Below are positions 1 to 8,989 of a stretch of DNA of 64,000 nucleotides, one piece after another. This DNA is from an uncultured Alphaproteobacteria bacterium (GTDB taxonomy: Bacteria; Pseudomonadota; Alphaproteobacteria; Micavibrionales; Micavibrionaceae): positions 154,626 to 218,625 of the forward strand of contig CALHAR010000009.1 in assembly GCA_937931645.1 (NCBI GenBank), read 5' to 3'. Under the pieces are notes generated by a model that ran no database searches, was not told the origin of the DNA, and saw only the letters and a list, made by a program, of their open reading frames with translations. Numbering within the stretch: position 1 is the first letter of the stretch; each line of letters begins with the position of its first letter. A program made the translations under genes and the position numbers.

Positions 1-2
1 AG

Positions 3-833
3 CACCAACGGGCGCGTTGGGGTGTGATTATGATTGATGGTCAGGAAGCTGGATTGGTGCAAATCACCGAGGCTAGTTTTTTGTTTAAATTATTTCATGG
101 CGTTATTTTAGATCGTGGGCCGCTCTGGTTTGATGGTTATGGCGGCGCGGCGCATATTAGTGCGTTTTTTAAAATTTTTAACGCGCAGTTCCCACAACGC
201 TTTGGCCGTAAAAGACGTATTATCCCTGAAATTGAATCAGGGATGACGATAGAAAAAATCCTCACACAATGTGGCCTTACCCCTGTTTCAAATAGTGCCA
301 AATACCAAACTTTATGGTGGGATTTAGACATGGACGATGAAACCGCACGGACAAATCTAAAAAGCAACTGGCGCGGTGCTTTGAAAAAAGCAGAAGGGCG
401 TGATGATGTAACAATCACATGGGATGATCAGGGTAAATTTTACCCGTGGCTACGCCAAACATACGTACAAGATAAGAAAAGCCGCGGCTATTCAGGTGTT
501 TCTCCTAAGTTGCTGGATAATATTGCCTTATTTTCAACATTAGAGTCCCCTATGGTTATTGGTAAGGCGAGTATAGGCGAGTGTGATATCGCGACTGTGA
601 TGTTTTTATGTCATGGACAAAGCGCGACCTATCAAATTGGCTGGTCATCGGAGCAAGGGCGCAACGCAAACGCGCATCATTTACTTCTTTGGCAGGCACG
701 GTCTATGCTACGCTCAAAGAATATCAAAGATATGGACTTAGGAGGTATAAACGATGAAACAGCCAAAGGTGTTAAAAAATTCAAAGAAGGCACAGGCGCG
801 CGATCTCTTACATTGGTTGGCCATTACAGCTAG
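3..833 (+). CDS. FemAB-like (GNAT-fold) acyl/aminoacyl transferase, 5' partial
   Basis: The frame is open to the left edge, so the true start probably lies outside the window; a GTG at 24 is the first in-window candidate. The C-terminal stretch around DLGGI, then KGVKKFKEG and a final G-Y pair, is the usual ending of FemAB/peptidoglycan-bridge type transferases, which use a GNAT-like fold to add an amino acid or acyl group to a lipid-linked or peptide substrate. The middle part (WWDLD, then a region of paired basic residues and W-x-x-Y) fits that family. The substrate cannot be told from sequence. Its last 80 nt are also used as the start of the next gene in another frame. Confidence 0.7.
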   Translation, partial: HQRARWGVIMIDGQEAGLVQITEASFLFKLFHGVILDRGPLWFDGYGGAAHISAFFKIFNAQFPQRFGRKRRIIPEIESGMTIEKILTQCGLTPVSNSAKYQTLWWDLDMDDETARTNLKSNWRGALKKAEGRDDVTITWDDQGKFYPWLRQTYVQDKKSRGYSGVSPKLLDNIALFSTLESPMVIGKASIGECDIATVMFLCHGQSATYQIGWSSEQGRNANAHHLLLWQARSMLRSKNIKDMDLGGINDETAKGVKKFKEGTGARSLTLVGHYS

Positions 834-1662
834 TGTTTTATTCGTTGCTGCTTTTTTATTGGCTTTACCTTCTTTTGCGCAATCACCGCTTCATCAGGGT
901 CAGCAACAAGTTCAGTATGATGTTTATGCAGGCGGTATTCACGCTCTGCAGGCCAACCTCAATGTCGATATGAAAGGAAGCGAGCGTTATAGCCTTTCTT
1001 TAACCGCCAAAACGCACGGTTTATTGGCGAAGTTAGCGCCATGGCAGGGTAAATTTGAAAGTCACGGCTGGCAACAAACAATTCATAAACCAGAATTGCA
1101 TCAATCGACAACGACGTGGCGCGATAGCAAAGAAATTAAAAAATATAGCTATAATAAAGATGGTTCTTTTAAGTCTTACAGTGTCAAAGATGGGGGGAAG
1201 GCTGAATCGTTCCGAAAAGTTGATGCGAAGCTGACGCAAGGAACGAGCGATGTTTTAACAGCGACCTTAAATACAATGCAGGTTATTGCCAAGACAGATA
1301 AGTGCGAAGGAACAACAGATGTTTTTGATGGTAAGCGCCGCTTTAAGCTGGTCTTTAAGGAGAAAAAGCAAGTTGAATTGGAAAGATCTCGCTGGAATGC
1401 CTATAGCGGGCCTGCTGTAGAATGCAGCGCAGAAGTACAGCCTATTGCAGGGAAGTGGCATGAAAAACCTCGTGGCTGGATGTCTATTCAAGAGCAAGGG
1501 CGTGAGCAGGGCACTATACCAACCGTCTGGTTTGCCCAAATACAAGAAGGTGCGGTTGCTGTACCCGTAAAGGTACGTGTGAAGACATCCTATGGTACGC
1601 TTTTTATGCATATGACGCAGTATGAAACTGAGGGTAAAGCCCTAACCTTAAAAGATAAATAA
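754..1662 (+). CDS. DUF3108-type exported protein
   Basis: A 302-residue protein with a basic N-terminus, a hydrophobic segment at about residues 19-41 and an ALPSFAQ cleavage-like site, so it is probably exported to the periplasm. The mature part begins with a YDVYAGGIHALQA-like motif and is mostly predicted beta structure, as in DUF3108 proteins of alphaproteobacteria; their role is not established, envelope maintenance being a common guess. The ATG at 754 is preceded by a strong Shine-Dalgarno (AGGAGGT at 740-746, 7 nt spacing), which supports an 80-nt overlap with the end of the upstream gene. Confidence 0.82.
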   Translation: MKQPKVLKNSKKAQARDLLHWLAITASVLFVAAFLLALPSFAQSPLHQGQQQVQYDVYAGGIHALQANLNVDMKGSERYSLSLTAKTHGLLAKLAPWQGKFESHGWQQTIHKPELHQSTTTWRDSKEIKKYSYNKDGSFKSYSVKDGGKAESFRKVDAKLTQGTSDVLTATLNTMQVIAKTDKCEGTTDVFDGKRRFKLVFKEKKQVELERSRWNAYSGPAVECSAEVQPIAGKWHEKPRGWMSIQEQGREQGTIPTVWFAQIQEGAVAVPVKVRVKTSYGTLFMHMTQYETEGKALTLKDK

Positions 1663-1745
1663 TTTCGGAAGCTTCCTTAATATATGTCACTTTTTGCAAC
1701 ATGTTGTGACTTGTTTGATGCGCTATTTTATATAGAAATGTTACT

Positions 1746-3086
1746 ATGACAGAGAACTCAAACCTTGCGATTATTATTTTGGCGGCCGGTAAAGGAAGCC
1801 GAATGAAATCTGGCTTACCAAAAGTGATGCATAAAATTGCTGGGCGGCCGATGCTGGGGTGGTTGATTGAAACTTGCGAAAGCTTGAACCCGACCAAGTT
1901 TATTGTTGTGACTGCGCCTGGCATGGACGAGGTTGTTGATGCCGTTTCTCCACATTTGGTTGTTTTCCAAAAAGAACAAAATGGAACAGGCGATGCGGTG
2001 AAACCTGCGCTGGAGCACTTAAAAGATTTTAAAGGCCGTGTCCTTATTTTAATGGGGGATGAGCCTTTTGTGAATTTAACTGTTATTCAAGATATGATTA
2101 AGTATGACGGTATTGCCGCGATGGCGGTGACGCTTGACGATCCTGCGGGACTGGGGCGGTTAATGTTGGACGGTGATGGTTATTTAAAATCTATTATTGA
2201 AGAAAAAGACTGCACCGCAGAACAGCTGAAGATTAAACAGGGGAATGCCGCTAATTATTGTATCCCTGCTGATAAGCTATCAAACTGGGTTGAACAAATT
2301 ACGAATGATAATGCGCAAAATGAATATTACTTAACTGACCTTCCCCAAATTGCCGCCAAAGATGGCATTAAAACAAAAGTCTTTAATGTTGATATTGAAG
2401 GAAGCTGGGGCATTAATAATCGCGAACAACTCGCCGCCCATGAAAAGCTTGCGCAACAAAAATTGCGTCAAAAAGCGATGCAACAAGGTGTGACAATGAT
2501 GGATCCAGAAAGTGTGACACTTTCTTGGGATACAGAATTTGGCCAAGATATTATCATTGAACCAAATGTGTATTTGGGTCCTTGGACGTCTATTGAAGAT
2601 AACGTTGTTATTCATGCGTTCTCTTATATTGAGGGTGCTATTATTGAAGAAGGTGCAGAAATTGGCCCTTATGCTCGTATCCGCCCTAAATCGGTGATTG
2701 GCCAAGGGGCGAGCGTTGGTAACTTTATTGAGGTTAATCGATCGCACTTAAAAGCTGGTGCAAAGGCCAAACATGTCTCCTACTTAGGGGATGCAACAAT
2801 CGGTGAAAAAACCAATATCGGTGCGGGAACAATCATCGCCAATTATGATGGGTTTTTTAAACATGAAACCCACATTGGTAAAAATGTTTTTGTGGGGTCA
2901 AACAGTACAATTATTTCCCCTGTGGACATTGATGATGGCGCTATTATTGCGGCGGGGTCAAATATAAATAAAAATATCACAGAAAATGCGATGGCGATTG
3001 GCCGTTCTAAACAGGAAAACCACCCAGGTTGGGCAACGCAATATCGTAATATTAAAAGTGAACAAAAGAAACGTGAAGAAGATTAA
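1746..3086 (+). CDS. glmU: Bifunctional GlmU: GlcNAc-1-P uridyltransferase / GlcN-1-P acetyltransferase
   Basis: GlmU makes UDP-GlcNAc for peptidoglycan and lipopolysaccharide in two steps, acetylating glucosamine-1-phosphate and then adding UMP. The N-terminal nucleotidyltransferase signature LAAGKGSRM is at residues 12-20 with the following K-P-V/L-M segment. From about residue 245 the protein is a left-handed beta helix of hexapeptide repeats. It contains the acetyltransferase segment with KHVSYLGD and NIGAGTI..NYDG, including the catalytic-type His. At 446 residues it matches the family. It ends 5 nt before glmS, so the two are surely cotranscribed and act in consecutive steps with a GlmM encoded elsewhere. 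Confidence 0.97.
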   Translation: MTENSNLAIIILAAGKGSRMKSGLPKVMHKIAGRPMLGWLIETCESLNPTKFIVVTAPGMDEVVDAVSPHLVVFQKEQNGTGDAVKPALEHLKDFKGRVLILMGDEPFVNLTVIQDMIKYDGIAAMAVTLDDPAGLGRLMLDGDGYLKSIIEEKDCTAEQLKIKQGNAANYCIPADKLSNWVEQITNDNAQNEYYLTDLPQIAAKDGIKTKVFNVDIEGSWGINNREQLAAHEKLAQQKLRQKAMQQGVTMMDPESVTLSWDTEFGQDIIIEPNVYLGPWTSIEDNVVIHAFSYIEGAIIEEGAEIGPYARIRPKSVIGQGASVGNFIEVNRSHLKAGAKAKHVSYLGDATIGEKTNIGAGTIIANYDGFFKHETHIGKNVFVGSNSTIISPVDIDDGAIIAAGSNINKNITENAMAIGRSKQENHPGWATQYRNIKSEQKKREED

Positions 3087-3091
3087 ATAAT

Positions 3092-4921
3092 ATGTGTGGA
3101 ATTATTGGAATTGTAGGGAATGAAGACGCCGCACCAAGAGTTTTGGAAGGGCTAGAGCGTCTTGAATATCGTGGATATGATTCTGCGGGGATAGCCACTT
3201 TAAAAAACGGCCATATTGACCGCCGTCGCGCCGAAGGCAAACTGGTTCATTTAAAAGATTTACTAAAGGAAAGCCCCTTGCAGGGAAATATTGGCATTGG
3301 CCATACAAGATGGGCGACCCATGGTGGTCCAACAACCAATAATGCGCATCCGCATGCGACCGAAAAAGTTGCCGTTGTACATAATGGTATCATTGAAAAT
3401 TATGCGGAGATTAAAGAGGAATTAAAAGGTCTCCAATGTCGGTTTGAAACCGATACGGATACTGAAGTTATCGCACATTTGGTGACGCATTATTTAACAC
3501 AAGGTGACAGCCCGCAAATTGCGGCAGATAAAGCATTTGACCGTTTAGAAGGTGCTTATGCTTTGGCGCTTATTTTCACGGGCGAACATAATTTAATGAT
3601 TGGCGCACGTCAGGGCACGCCTCTGGCGGTGGGTTATGGTGAAGGCGAGATGTTTTTGGCATCTGACTCTTATGCGCTTGCGCCCTTAACCAAAAAAATA
3701 TGTTTTTTAGAAGATGGTGACCGCGTCACTATGACCAAAGATTCGGTTCGTATTTATACGGCAAAGAATGATAATGTTGACCGCCAAATCCGTATTACCG
3801 CGCAGTCTGGCGCGACAACGGGTAAGGGTGAATATCCGCATTTCATGTTGAAAGAAATTTATGAACAGCCCGCAGTTATTGGCGATACGCTTAATTCATT
3901 TATTAACCCTGCAACAGGGGAGATTACGTTACCTGATAAGGTGTTGGATGCGGTTGATAAAGCGCCACGTATTACGCTGATTGCTTGTGGTACGGCGTCT
4001 TACGCCTGTTTAGTGGCGAAATACTGGTTCGAGCAAATTGTTCGTATTCCGTGCGAGGTTGATATTGCGTCTGAATTTAGATATCGCGAGGCGCCACTGC
4101 CAAAAGATGGGGTTTGTATCTTTGTGTCACAATCGGGTGAAACCTTAGATACGTTAGAAGCGTTGCGATATTGTAAACGCCAAGACCAAACTATTTTATC
4201 TATCGTCAATACAATTGAAAGCACGATTGAGCGTGAATCTGATTTAGTCCTTCATACATTAGCAGGGCCAGAAATTGGCGTTGCCTCGACCAAGGCTTTC
4301 ACAACGCAACTAACAACACTGGCGTGTCTTGTTTTGGCGTTGGCGTTTAAACGCGGAACGATTGCTGAAGATGATCGTAAAGATTATGCCGATGCTTTGC
4401 GTCATTTACCTAAAGTTGCGGCGCAAATTTTAAACCACGATGAAGAAATAAAAGACATCGCGCGGAATGTTTTTCAGGCGCGTGATATGCTCTATATTGC
4501 TCGTGGTAGTCTATATCCCATTGCGCTGGAAGGTGCGTTAAAGTTGAAAGAAATATCCTATATTCACGCCGAAGGGTACGCCGCAGGGGAGATGAAGCAT
4601 GGGCCTATCGCTCTCATTGATGAAAATGTGCCTGTGGTGGTCATTGCCCCTTCCAATGATAGGCTTTTCGAAAAAACATTATCGAATGTTCAAGAAACTG
4701 TTGCCCGCGGCGGTAAAATTATGTTGTTTTCTGATGGGGATGGGACACAAAAAATGTCTGACATAACCAAATGGTCTGTCACATTGGGGGACGTACACCC
4801 CTTTGTTGCGCCTATTCTTTATACTATCCCTGTGCAGCTCTTGTCATACCATGTTGCTGTTGCCAAAGGCACCGACGTTGACCAACCAAGAAATTTGGCC
4901 AAATCCGTCACGGTGGAGTGA
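3092..4921 (+). CDS. glmS: Glutamine-fructose-6-phosphate aminotransferase (isomerizing)
   Basis: GlmS converts fructose-6-phosphate and glutamine to glucosamine-6-phosphate, the committed step to UDP-GlcNAc. The protein starts MCGIIGI, so Cys2 becomes the N-terminal nucleophile of the class II glutaminase domain (residues 1 to about 220, with RGYDSAGI and HTRWATHG). Two SIS sugar-isomerase domains follow (CGTASYA and SQSGETLDT around 300-350, then the second from about 455). The C-terminus ends in the usual KSVTVE. Length 609 is typical. It is 5 nt behind glmU. I saw no glmS ribozyme-like leader, since the intergenic gap is too short. Confidence 0.97.
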   Translation: MCGIIGIVGNEDAAPRVLEGLERLEYRGYDSAGIATLKNGHIDRRRAEGKLVHLKDLLKESPLQGNIGIGHTRWATHGGPTTNNAHPHATEKVAVVHNGIIENYAEIKEELKGLQCRFETDTDTEVIAHLVTHYLTQGDSPQIAADKAFDRLEGAYALALIFTGEHNLMIGARQGTPLAVGYGEGEMFLASDSYALAPLTKKICFLEDGDRVTMTKDSVRIYTAKNDNVDRQIRITAQSGATTGKGEYPHFMLKEIYEQPAVIGDTLNSFINPATGEITLPDKVLDAVDKAPRITLIACGTASYACLVAKYWFEQIVRIPCEVDIASEFRYREAPLPKDGVCIFVSQSGETLDTLEALRYCKRQDQTILSIVNTIESTIERESDLVLHTLAGPEIGVASTKAFTTQLTTLACLVLALAFKRGTIAEDDRKDYADALRHLPKVAAQILNHDEEIKDIARNVFQARDMLYIARGSLYPIALEGALKLKEISYIHAEGYAAGEMKHGPIALIDENVPVVVIAPSNDRLFEKTLSNVQETVARGGKIMLFSDGDGTQKMSDITKWSVTLGDVHPFVAPILYTIPVQLLSYHVAVAKGTDVDQPRNLAKSVTVE

Positions 4922-4922
4922 T

Positions 4923-5378
4923 TTAATTTGAGGGAAAAGTACCTGTTAGGTTATCTTTTTCAATATTATCAACTGCTTCATTATATTTTGCGCACGCCCC
5001 TGTGGTGCTGTCACGTTCGATACGCTCAATAATCTGGTCTTTATTTGTTATGACTTTGATTTTGCAATAATATCTGTTGCGGCTTCTTGAATATGGCGCA
5101 CCAAATACGACACCAACCCCGCCAAATGCGCCGCCTCCTGAATTATAACCCCCATAAGTTGTGATAGGTCTGTCTATTGTTTCTGAGTTTTCACGACCCC
5201 AGATATAGACTTCTCTATCATCAATGGTGAACTTATCGTCAGGGATACCAAGATAATGGATAGCGACATCTATGTGCTGATCGTTAAGGCGCTGTAAGTT
5301 TGTATCCAACTTCTTATGCGAACACCCAGATAGAGCGATAGCGATAAATAAGAATGAGAATATTTTGTAGCGCATCAT
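4923..5378 (-). CDS. Small lipoprotein, function unknown
   Basis: A 151-residue protein with a lipoprotein signal peptide: a hydrophobic stretch to residue 17 followed by the lipobox LSGC, so Cys19 should be lipidated. The middle is glycine rich (YGGYNSGGGAFGGVG at about 75-90) and the C-terminal half carries two Cys residues. I do not recognise the family. An AAGG-type ribosome site lies 8 nt before the ATG. The gene converges on glmS with a one-base gap and is divergent from the membrane gene at 5516, so it is its own unit. Confidence 0.75.
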   Translation of the reverse strand: MMRYKIFSFLFIAIALSGCSHKKLDTNLQRLNDQHIDVAIHYLGIPDDKFTIDDREVYIWGRENSETIDRPITTYGGYNSGGGAFGGVGVVFGAPYSRSRNRYYCKIKVITNKDQIIERIERDSTTGACAKYNEAVDNIEKDNLTGTFPSN

Positions 5379-5515
5379 TTTGATACCTTGTTAAGGGCGT
5401 ATTATATTAATTTAATGTGCCATATATTATATTTATAAACAACGTCGTCAATTTATGTTATTTCTTTATCAGTTAACTTTTATAAGAAGTTTTATAAATA
5501 CGGGATAATTAATAG

Positions 5516-6187
5516 ATGACTAAAAAACAACTCGCTCCTCTTTATTGGTTATGGATTCCTATCGTTGCGATGTGCATTCAAATTATCCTGGAGGTTTCAA
5601 TTGATTCTAAAACGCTTTCCATTATGCACTCCGAAAATGGATTACATGAAAGTTTGCAAGCATTATTAATGATAATTTCATTTTTCGTGGCCCTTTATTG
5701 CACGGTTAATTCAAAGATTTCACGTACCCTTATTTTGCGCGGTTGGTTTGCCTTGGCGGCGCTTTGTTGTTTTTACGTTGCGGGTGAAGAGGTTAGCTGG
5801 GGACAACATATATGGGATTGGGCAACGCCGGAGTTTTGGAGCGAGGTGAATGACCAACAAGAAACCAATCTGCATAACACGTCGTCTTGGTTCGATCAGA
5901 AGCCACGCTTATTATTGATATTAGCGATTGTCATCGGTACGATGATTATTCCACTATTGAAAAAATATAATTTATTGACCCTTCCGGCTCAATTAGATGA
6001 GCTTTTACCCACTAAGAATCTATTGGTTGTCGCTTTATTTGTCGTTGTACCGCAGCTTATAGAAAAAATATCCGAATTATTTGATATCGTTTTATTTGTA
6101 AGGTTTAGCGAGGTGCAAGAGCTTTATATCTTTTATTTTGTGATGTTATATTTACTCACTCTCAAGAATAAAATTAATGAGTCTTGA
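5516..6187 (+). CDS. Polytopic inner-membrane protein, conserved GEExSWGQ type
   Basis: A 223-residue hydrophobic protein with about six membrane segments. Between segments 3 and 4 it has a conserved-looking soluble stretch: AGEEVSWGQHIW, TPEFW, then an N-x-Q-x-E-T-N-LHN motif. The same motif set recurs in uncharacterised bacterial membrane proteins, which suggests a conserved active or binding site with Glu and His residues facing one side of the membrane, but no function is known to me. It stands alone between a divergent lipoprotein gene and a gene of unknown function. Confidence 0.75.
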   Translation: MTKKQLAPLYWLWIPIVAMCIQIILEVSIDSKTLSIMHSENGLHESLQALLMIISFFVALYCTVNSKISRTLILRGWFALAALCCFYVAGEEVSWGQHIWDWATPEFWSEVNDQQETNLHNTSSWFDQKPRLLLILAIVIGTMIIPLLKKYNLLTLPAQLDELLPTKNLLVVALFVVVPQLIEKISELFDIVLFVRFSEVQELYIFYFVMLYLLTLKNKINES

Positions 6188-6255
6188 GCAATTTTTAGAA
6201 AAATCTTGATTCTTTTCAGTTTTTAGTCTTTACTTATCATAATCAAAAAAATAAA

Positions 6256-6285
6256 ACAGCCGTGATGATTGTCACAAAGAGCTGT
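6256..6285 (+). other. Nested stem-loop in the leader of the 6306 gene
   Basis: ACAGC (6256-6260) pairs with GCTGT (6281-6285), and inside it GTGA (6262-6265) pairs with TCAC (6272-6275). No T-run follows, so it does not look like a terminator. It ends 20 nt before the ATG at 6306 and could affect translation or RNA stability; this is only a structural observation. Confidence 0.3.
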
Positions 6286-6305
6286 GAGTTAAACAGGGTA
6301 TTACT

Positions 6306-6860
6306 ATGTCGAGACACAATGAGCTTGGCAATTCTTGGCCACCACGTGGATGGGATAGCCTAGGTTTTATAAAAGAATTAAATGGTCAGGCTATTGCCAA
6401 GGACCCCATGAAGGCAACCATTACGGGGCTTGCCTATAAAATTGAACCCGTTCCTATTTATCTAAAGAACAATACCAAAAGTTACGTTTATAATTTGAGC
6501 ATCAATGGATGGACATATTCCATTCAAAACGAAAGTCATGAATATAGCGTTTTATCTTTTAATATTCATGAACGTTTAAACGAGTCTTTATCGAAAGATA
6601 ATTTTATTTTTGATATTAAAACAAAATCGCGCCCCCTTCTTTTAAATAACCGTTCGGCGAAACGCGCGTATGTGGCGGCCCTATTTATAATGAAACAAAT
6701 TGTGAGTGGTCAAGTTCCAGATTATAATCGTATTCTAAGATTATATAAAATTCATCCCAGCCAACGTAGCTTATATGAGATTGATAATACTCATGAAAAG
6801 CCAATCGACCGTGAGCTTATACCTTATTGCATTGATAGGGATTATGTAGGAAACGCGTGA
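6306..6860 (+). CDS. Protein of unknown function (184 aa)
   Basis: A soluble 184-residue protein without a signal peptide or membrane segment. The N-terminal half (NELGNSWPPRGWD, then beta-rich sequence) and a C-terminal helical part rich in Arg, Lys and Tyr are visible, but I do not recognise a family. It is preceded by a nested hairpin at 6256-6285 and a weak CAGGG ribosome site. It converges on the TIGR02300-type gene with a gap of 5 nt. Confidence 0.7.
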   Translation: MSRHNELGNSWPPRGWDSLGFIKELNGQAIAKDPMKATITGLAYKIEPVPIYLKNNTKSYVYNLSINGWTYSIQNESHEYSVLSFNIHERLNESLSKDNFIFDIKTKSRPLLLNNRSAKRAYVAALFIMKQIVSGQVPDYNRILRLYKIHPSQRSLYEIDNTHEKPIDRELIPYCIDRDYVGNA

Positions 6861-6865
6861 GTGTT

Positions 6866-7249
6866 CTACTGATCGTCTTCTTCTTCGGGATCATCCTCTA
6901 AATCATCTAGATCATCTTCTAGATCATCAGGGTCCGCATCAATCGTCAAGGTTGCATTTTCGTCATCCTCATCATCGAGGTCTTCATCAACGTCATCAAG
7001 GCTAACAATATCATCATCTGCATCGATATCATCAATGTCCTCGTCCTCTTTTTCTTCGACTTCTGGCTTTTTTACTTCTGCCTCTTTAACGGGGATGATT
7101 TCTTCTGTTGCGGTCCGTCCACGACGGGATTTTACTTTAATTTCACCTGTAAATTCTGTCTCACAAGAAGGGCATATGATTGGGGTTTTGTCTAAATCGT
7201 AGAAACGGGCTCCACAGTTCATACATATGCGTTTTAATCCTTTTGACAT
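6866..7249 (-). CDS. TIGR02300-type zinc-ribbon protein with long acidic tail
   Basis: The first 35 residues form a zinc ribbon (KRICMNCGARFYDL, then IICPSCETEF) typical of a small protein family of alphaproteobacteria called TIGR02300. A short basic patch (KSRRGR) follows and then about 70 residues dominated by Asp and Glu. The start at 7249 is preferred because AAGGAG lies 8 nt upstream; a TTG at 7294 would add 15 residues that do not resemble the family. The function is unknown; the charge pattern would suit binding a basic partner or a nucleic-acid-associated role. Confidence 0.88.
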   Translation of the reverse strand: MSKGLKRICMNCGARFYDLDKTPIICPSCETEFTGEIKVKSRRGRTATEEIIPVKEAEVKKPEVEEKEDEDIDDIDADDDIVSLDDVDEDLDDEDDENATLTIDADPDDLEDDLDDLEDDPEEEDDQ

Positions 7250-7486
7250 AGATCTTACTCCTTCGAATTTTCTATTAACATTGCCACGGGTCAATCCGAA
7301 GGCATAATTATTATAGATAGAGTTAATGGCTTATTTTTTGCGCTCTGTCAAAACTATATTGATGGGTCAACGATATTTTTATGTCTAGGCTTATCGTGAA
7401 AAAGCCAAAGCAGTTATAGATTTGTGCTTCTATATCCTATAAAATCTTTTCAGAATTTAAAATGCTTTATCGAAAGGTTCTTTTTC

Positions 7487-8614
7487 ATGCAAACTCCTGT
7501 TGTAATTTGTGGCTATAAACGCTCTCCCTTCACTTTTGCTGGTAAGGGGGCGTTGGCGAAAACCCGCCCTGATACTATGGCCGCAGAGGTTATTAAGGCT
7601 TTAATCGCTGAGACTGGCGCAAATGCTGATGATATTGAAGATATTTTAATGGGGTGTGCCTTTCCAGAGGCCGAACAAGGCTTTAACTTGGCAAAAATCG
7701 TCGCTCAATTGGCGGGGTTACCCAATAGTGTTGCTGGGGCAACTGTAAACCGTTTTTGTGGATCTTCTATGACCACGGTGCAAATGGCGGCGGGTTATAT
7801 TCAAATGGGCGCGGGTGATGTGTTTATTTGCGCGGGCGTTGAATCGATGTCCCGTATCCCGATGGGGGGCTTTAACCCGATGCCAAACCCAGACATGATG
7901 GAAGTTTGCCCTGCGGCTTATATGGGTATGGGTGAAACGGCAGAAAATCTGGCCAAAAAATATAAAATTTCCCGTGAAGCGCAGGAAGAATTTGCGGTGA
8001 ACTCTCAAACCAAAGCGGCGAATGCCCGCAAAACGGGTCTTTTCAAAGATGAAATAGTCCCGATTGGTGACGTAACCGAAGATGGTTGTATTCGTGAAGG
8101 TACAACGAAGGAGGCGTTGGCGGGTCTGAACCTTGCTTTTGATGAAAATGGCACTGTGACGGCGGGAACATCCTCTCCATTAACCGATGGCGCGTCGGCG
8201 GTTTTAGTGGCGTCTGAAGACTATGCCAAGAAACATGGCCTTCCTATTATGGCGCGGATTAAATCTGTCGCTATGGCGGGGTGTGATGCTTCTATTATGG
8301 GGATTGGTCCTGTGCCTGCAACACAAAAAGCTTTGACGCGCGCTGGGGTTAAAATTGACGATATTGAAATTGTTGAATTAAACGAAGCCTTCTCGGCGCA
8401 ATCAATGTCGGTGCTAGAAGAATTAAAGTTAGATGTCGCGAAAGTTAACTTAGACGGTGGCGCGATTGCGCTGGGGCATCCTTTGGGGGCGTCAGGGGCG
8501 CGTATTACAGGTAAACTAGCCAGCCTGATGCAACGCGAAGGTAAAAAACTTGGCCTTGCCACTATGTGTATTGGTGGCGGTCAGGGAACTGCGATTATTT
8601 TGGAGAGTGTTTAG
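7487..8614 (+). CDS. Acetyl-CoA C-acyltransferase (thiolase)
   Basis: A 375-residue thiolase, catalysing the last, thiolytic step of beta-oxidation or its reverse. The acyl-accepting Cys is in NRFCGSSM (Cys91), the catalytic His in GGAIALGHPLGASGAR and the second Cys in CIGGGQG near the C-terminus; LNEAFSAQ is also present. The start at 7487 has GAAAGG upstream; a longer reading from 7424 adds a non-homologous 21-residue tail. It heads an operon with the FadN-type enzyme at 9645, which performs the two preceding steps, so a role in fatty-acid degradation is likely. Confidence 0.93.
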   Translation: MQTPVVICGYKRSPFTFAGKGALAKTRPDTMAAEVIKALIAETGANADDIEDILMGCAFPEAEQGFNLAKIVAQLAGLPNSVAGATVNRFCGSSMTTVQMAAGYIQMGAGDVFICAGVESMSRIPMGGFNPMPNPDMMEVCPAAYMGMGETAENLAKKYKISREAQEEFAVNSQTKAANARKTGLFKDEIVPIGDVTEDGCIREGTTKEALAGLNLAFDENGTVTAGTSSPLTDGASAVLVASEDYAKKHGLPIMARIKSVAMAGCDASIMGIGPVPATQKALTRAGVKIDDIEIVELNEAFSAQSMSVLEELKLDVAKVNLDGGAIALGHPLGASGARITGKLASLMQREGKKLGLATMCIGGGQGTAIILESV

Positions 8615-8618
8615 CCCT

Positions 8619-8879
8619 GTGTCAGAAAATGACTTCCAAGCTATTCAAGAACGCAATGCCCGTGTTGAGGGAGATAAAGCGTGGGAAACATCTTGGGTGC
8701 GGAGAATATCTATCGCGGTGATGACATATGTAATTGCAGTATTCTATATGCGTTATGCAGGTCTTAACCATCCAATGTTGGGGGCGTTTGTACCCAGCGG
8801 TGGTTACTTACTTTCAACGTTATCTTTGCCATTCGTAAAAAACTTTTGGCTTCATAAGGTATATAAAGATGTTAGATAA
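8619..8879 (+). CDS. Small two-helix membrane protein
   Basis: An 86-residue protein starting at a GTG 4 nt after the thiolase stop, with GGAGAG upstream at 8602-8607. A charged N-terminal part (about 30 residues) is followed by two hydrophobic segments (around ISIAVMTYVIAVFY and PSGGYLLSTLSLPFV). It is likely an inner-membrane protein. Its place between thiolase and the FadN-type gene suggests an accessory part in the same pathway, but nothing in the sequence names a function. Confidence 0.65.
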   Translation: MSENDFQAIQERNARVEGDKAWETSWVRRISIAVMTYVIAVFYMRYAGLNHPMLGAFVPSGGYLLSTLSLPFVKNFWLHKVYKDVR

Positions 8880-8884
8880 AAAAT

Positions 8885-8931
8885 GCCCCGGGGTCGTACT
8901 GATACTAGGTCAGCATAGGACGGTCCGGGGA
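8885..8931 (+). ncRNA. Structured RNA upstream of abiF-like gene (candidate AbiF RNA antitoxin)
   Basis: A three-tier stem-loop is readable directly. CCCCGG (8886-8891) pairs with CCGGGG (8925-8930), GTC (8893-8895) with GAC (8919-8921), and CTGA (8899-8902) with TCAG (8910-8913), leaving a 7-nt loop. This GC-rich structure stands out in AT-rich surroundings and lies about 60 nt before an Abi_2/AbiF-type HEPN gene on the same strand. From general knowledge, abiF genes are stably associated with a conserved upstream structured RNA that acts as an antitoxin. I cannot align it to that model here, so identity is inferred from position and structure. On the opposite strand the stem is followed by TTTTTT, so an antisense terminator is the alternative. 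Confidence 0.6.
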
Positions 8932-8989
8932 ACTTCGTATATAATTCTACATGCAATGGACTCACAATGCAACAAGAGTCAACAATAAA

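Noticed and set aside
1669..1733. Palindromes GGAAGCTTCC and CAACATGTTG between the DUF3108 gene and glmU
   Set aside because: Short, with no T-run and no known operator match; could be chance.
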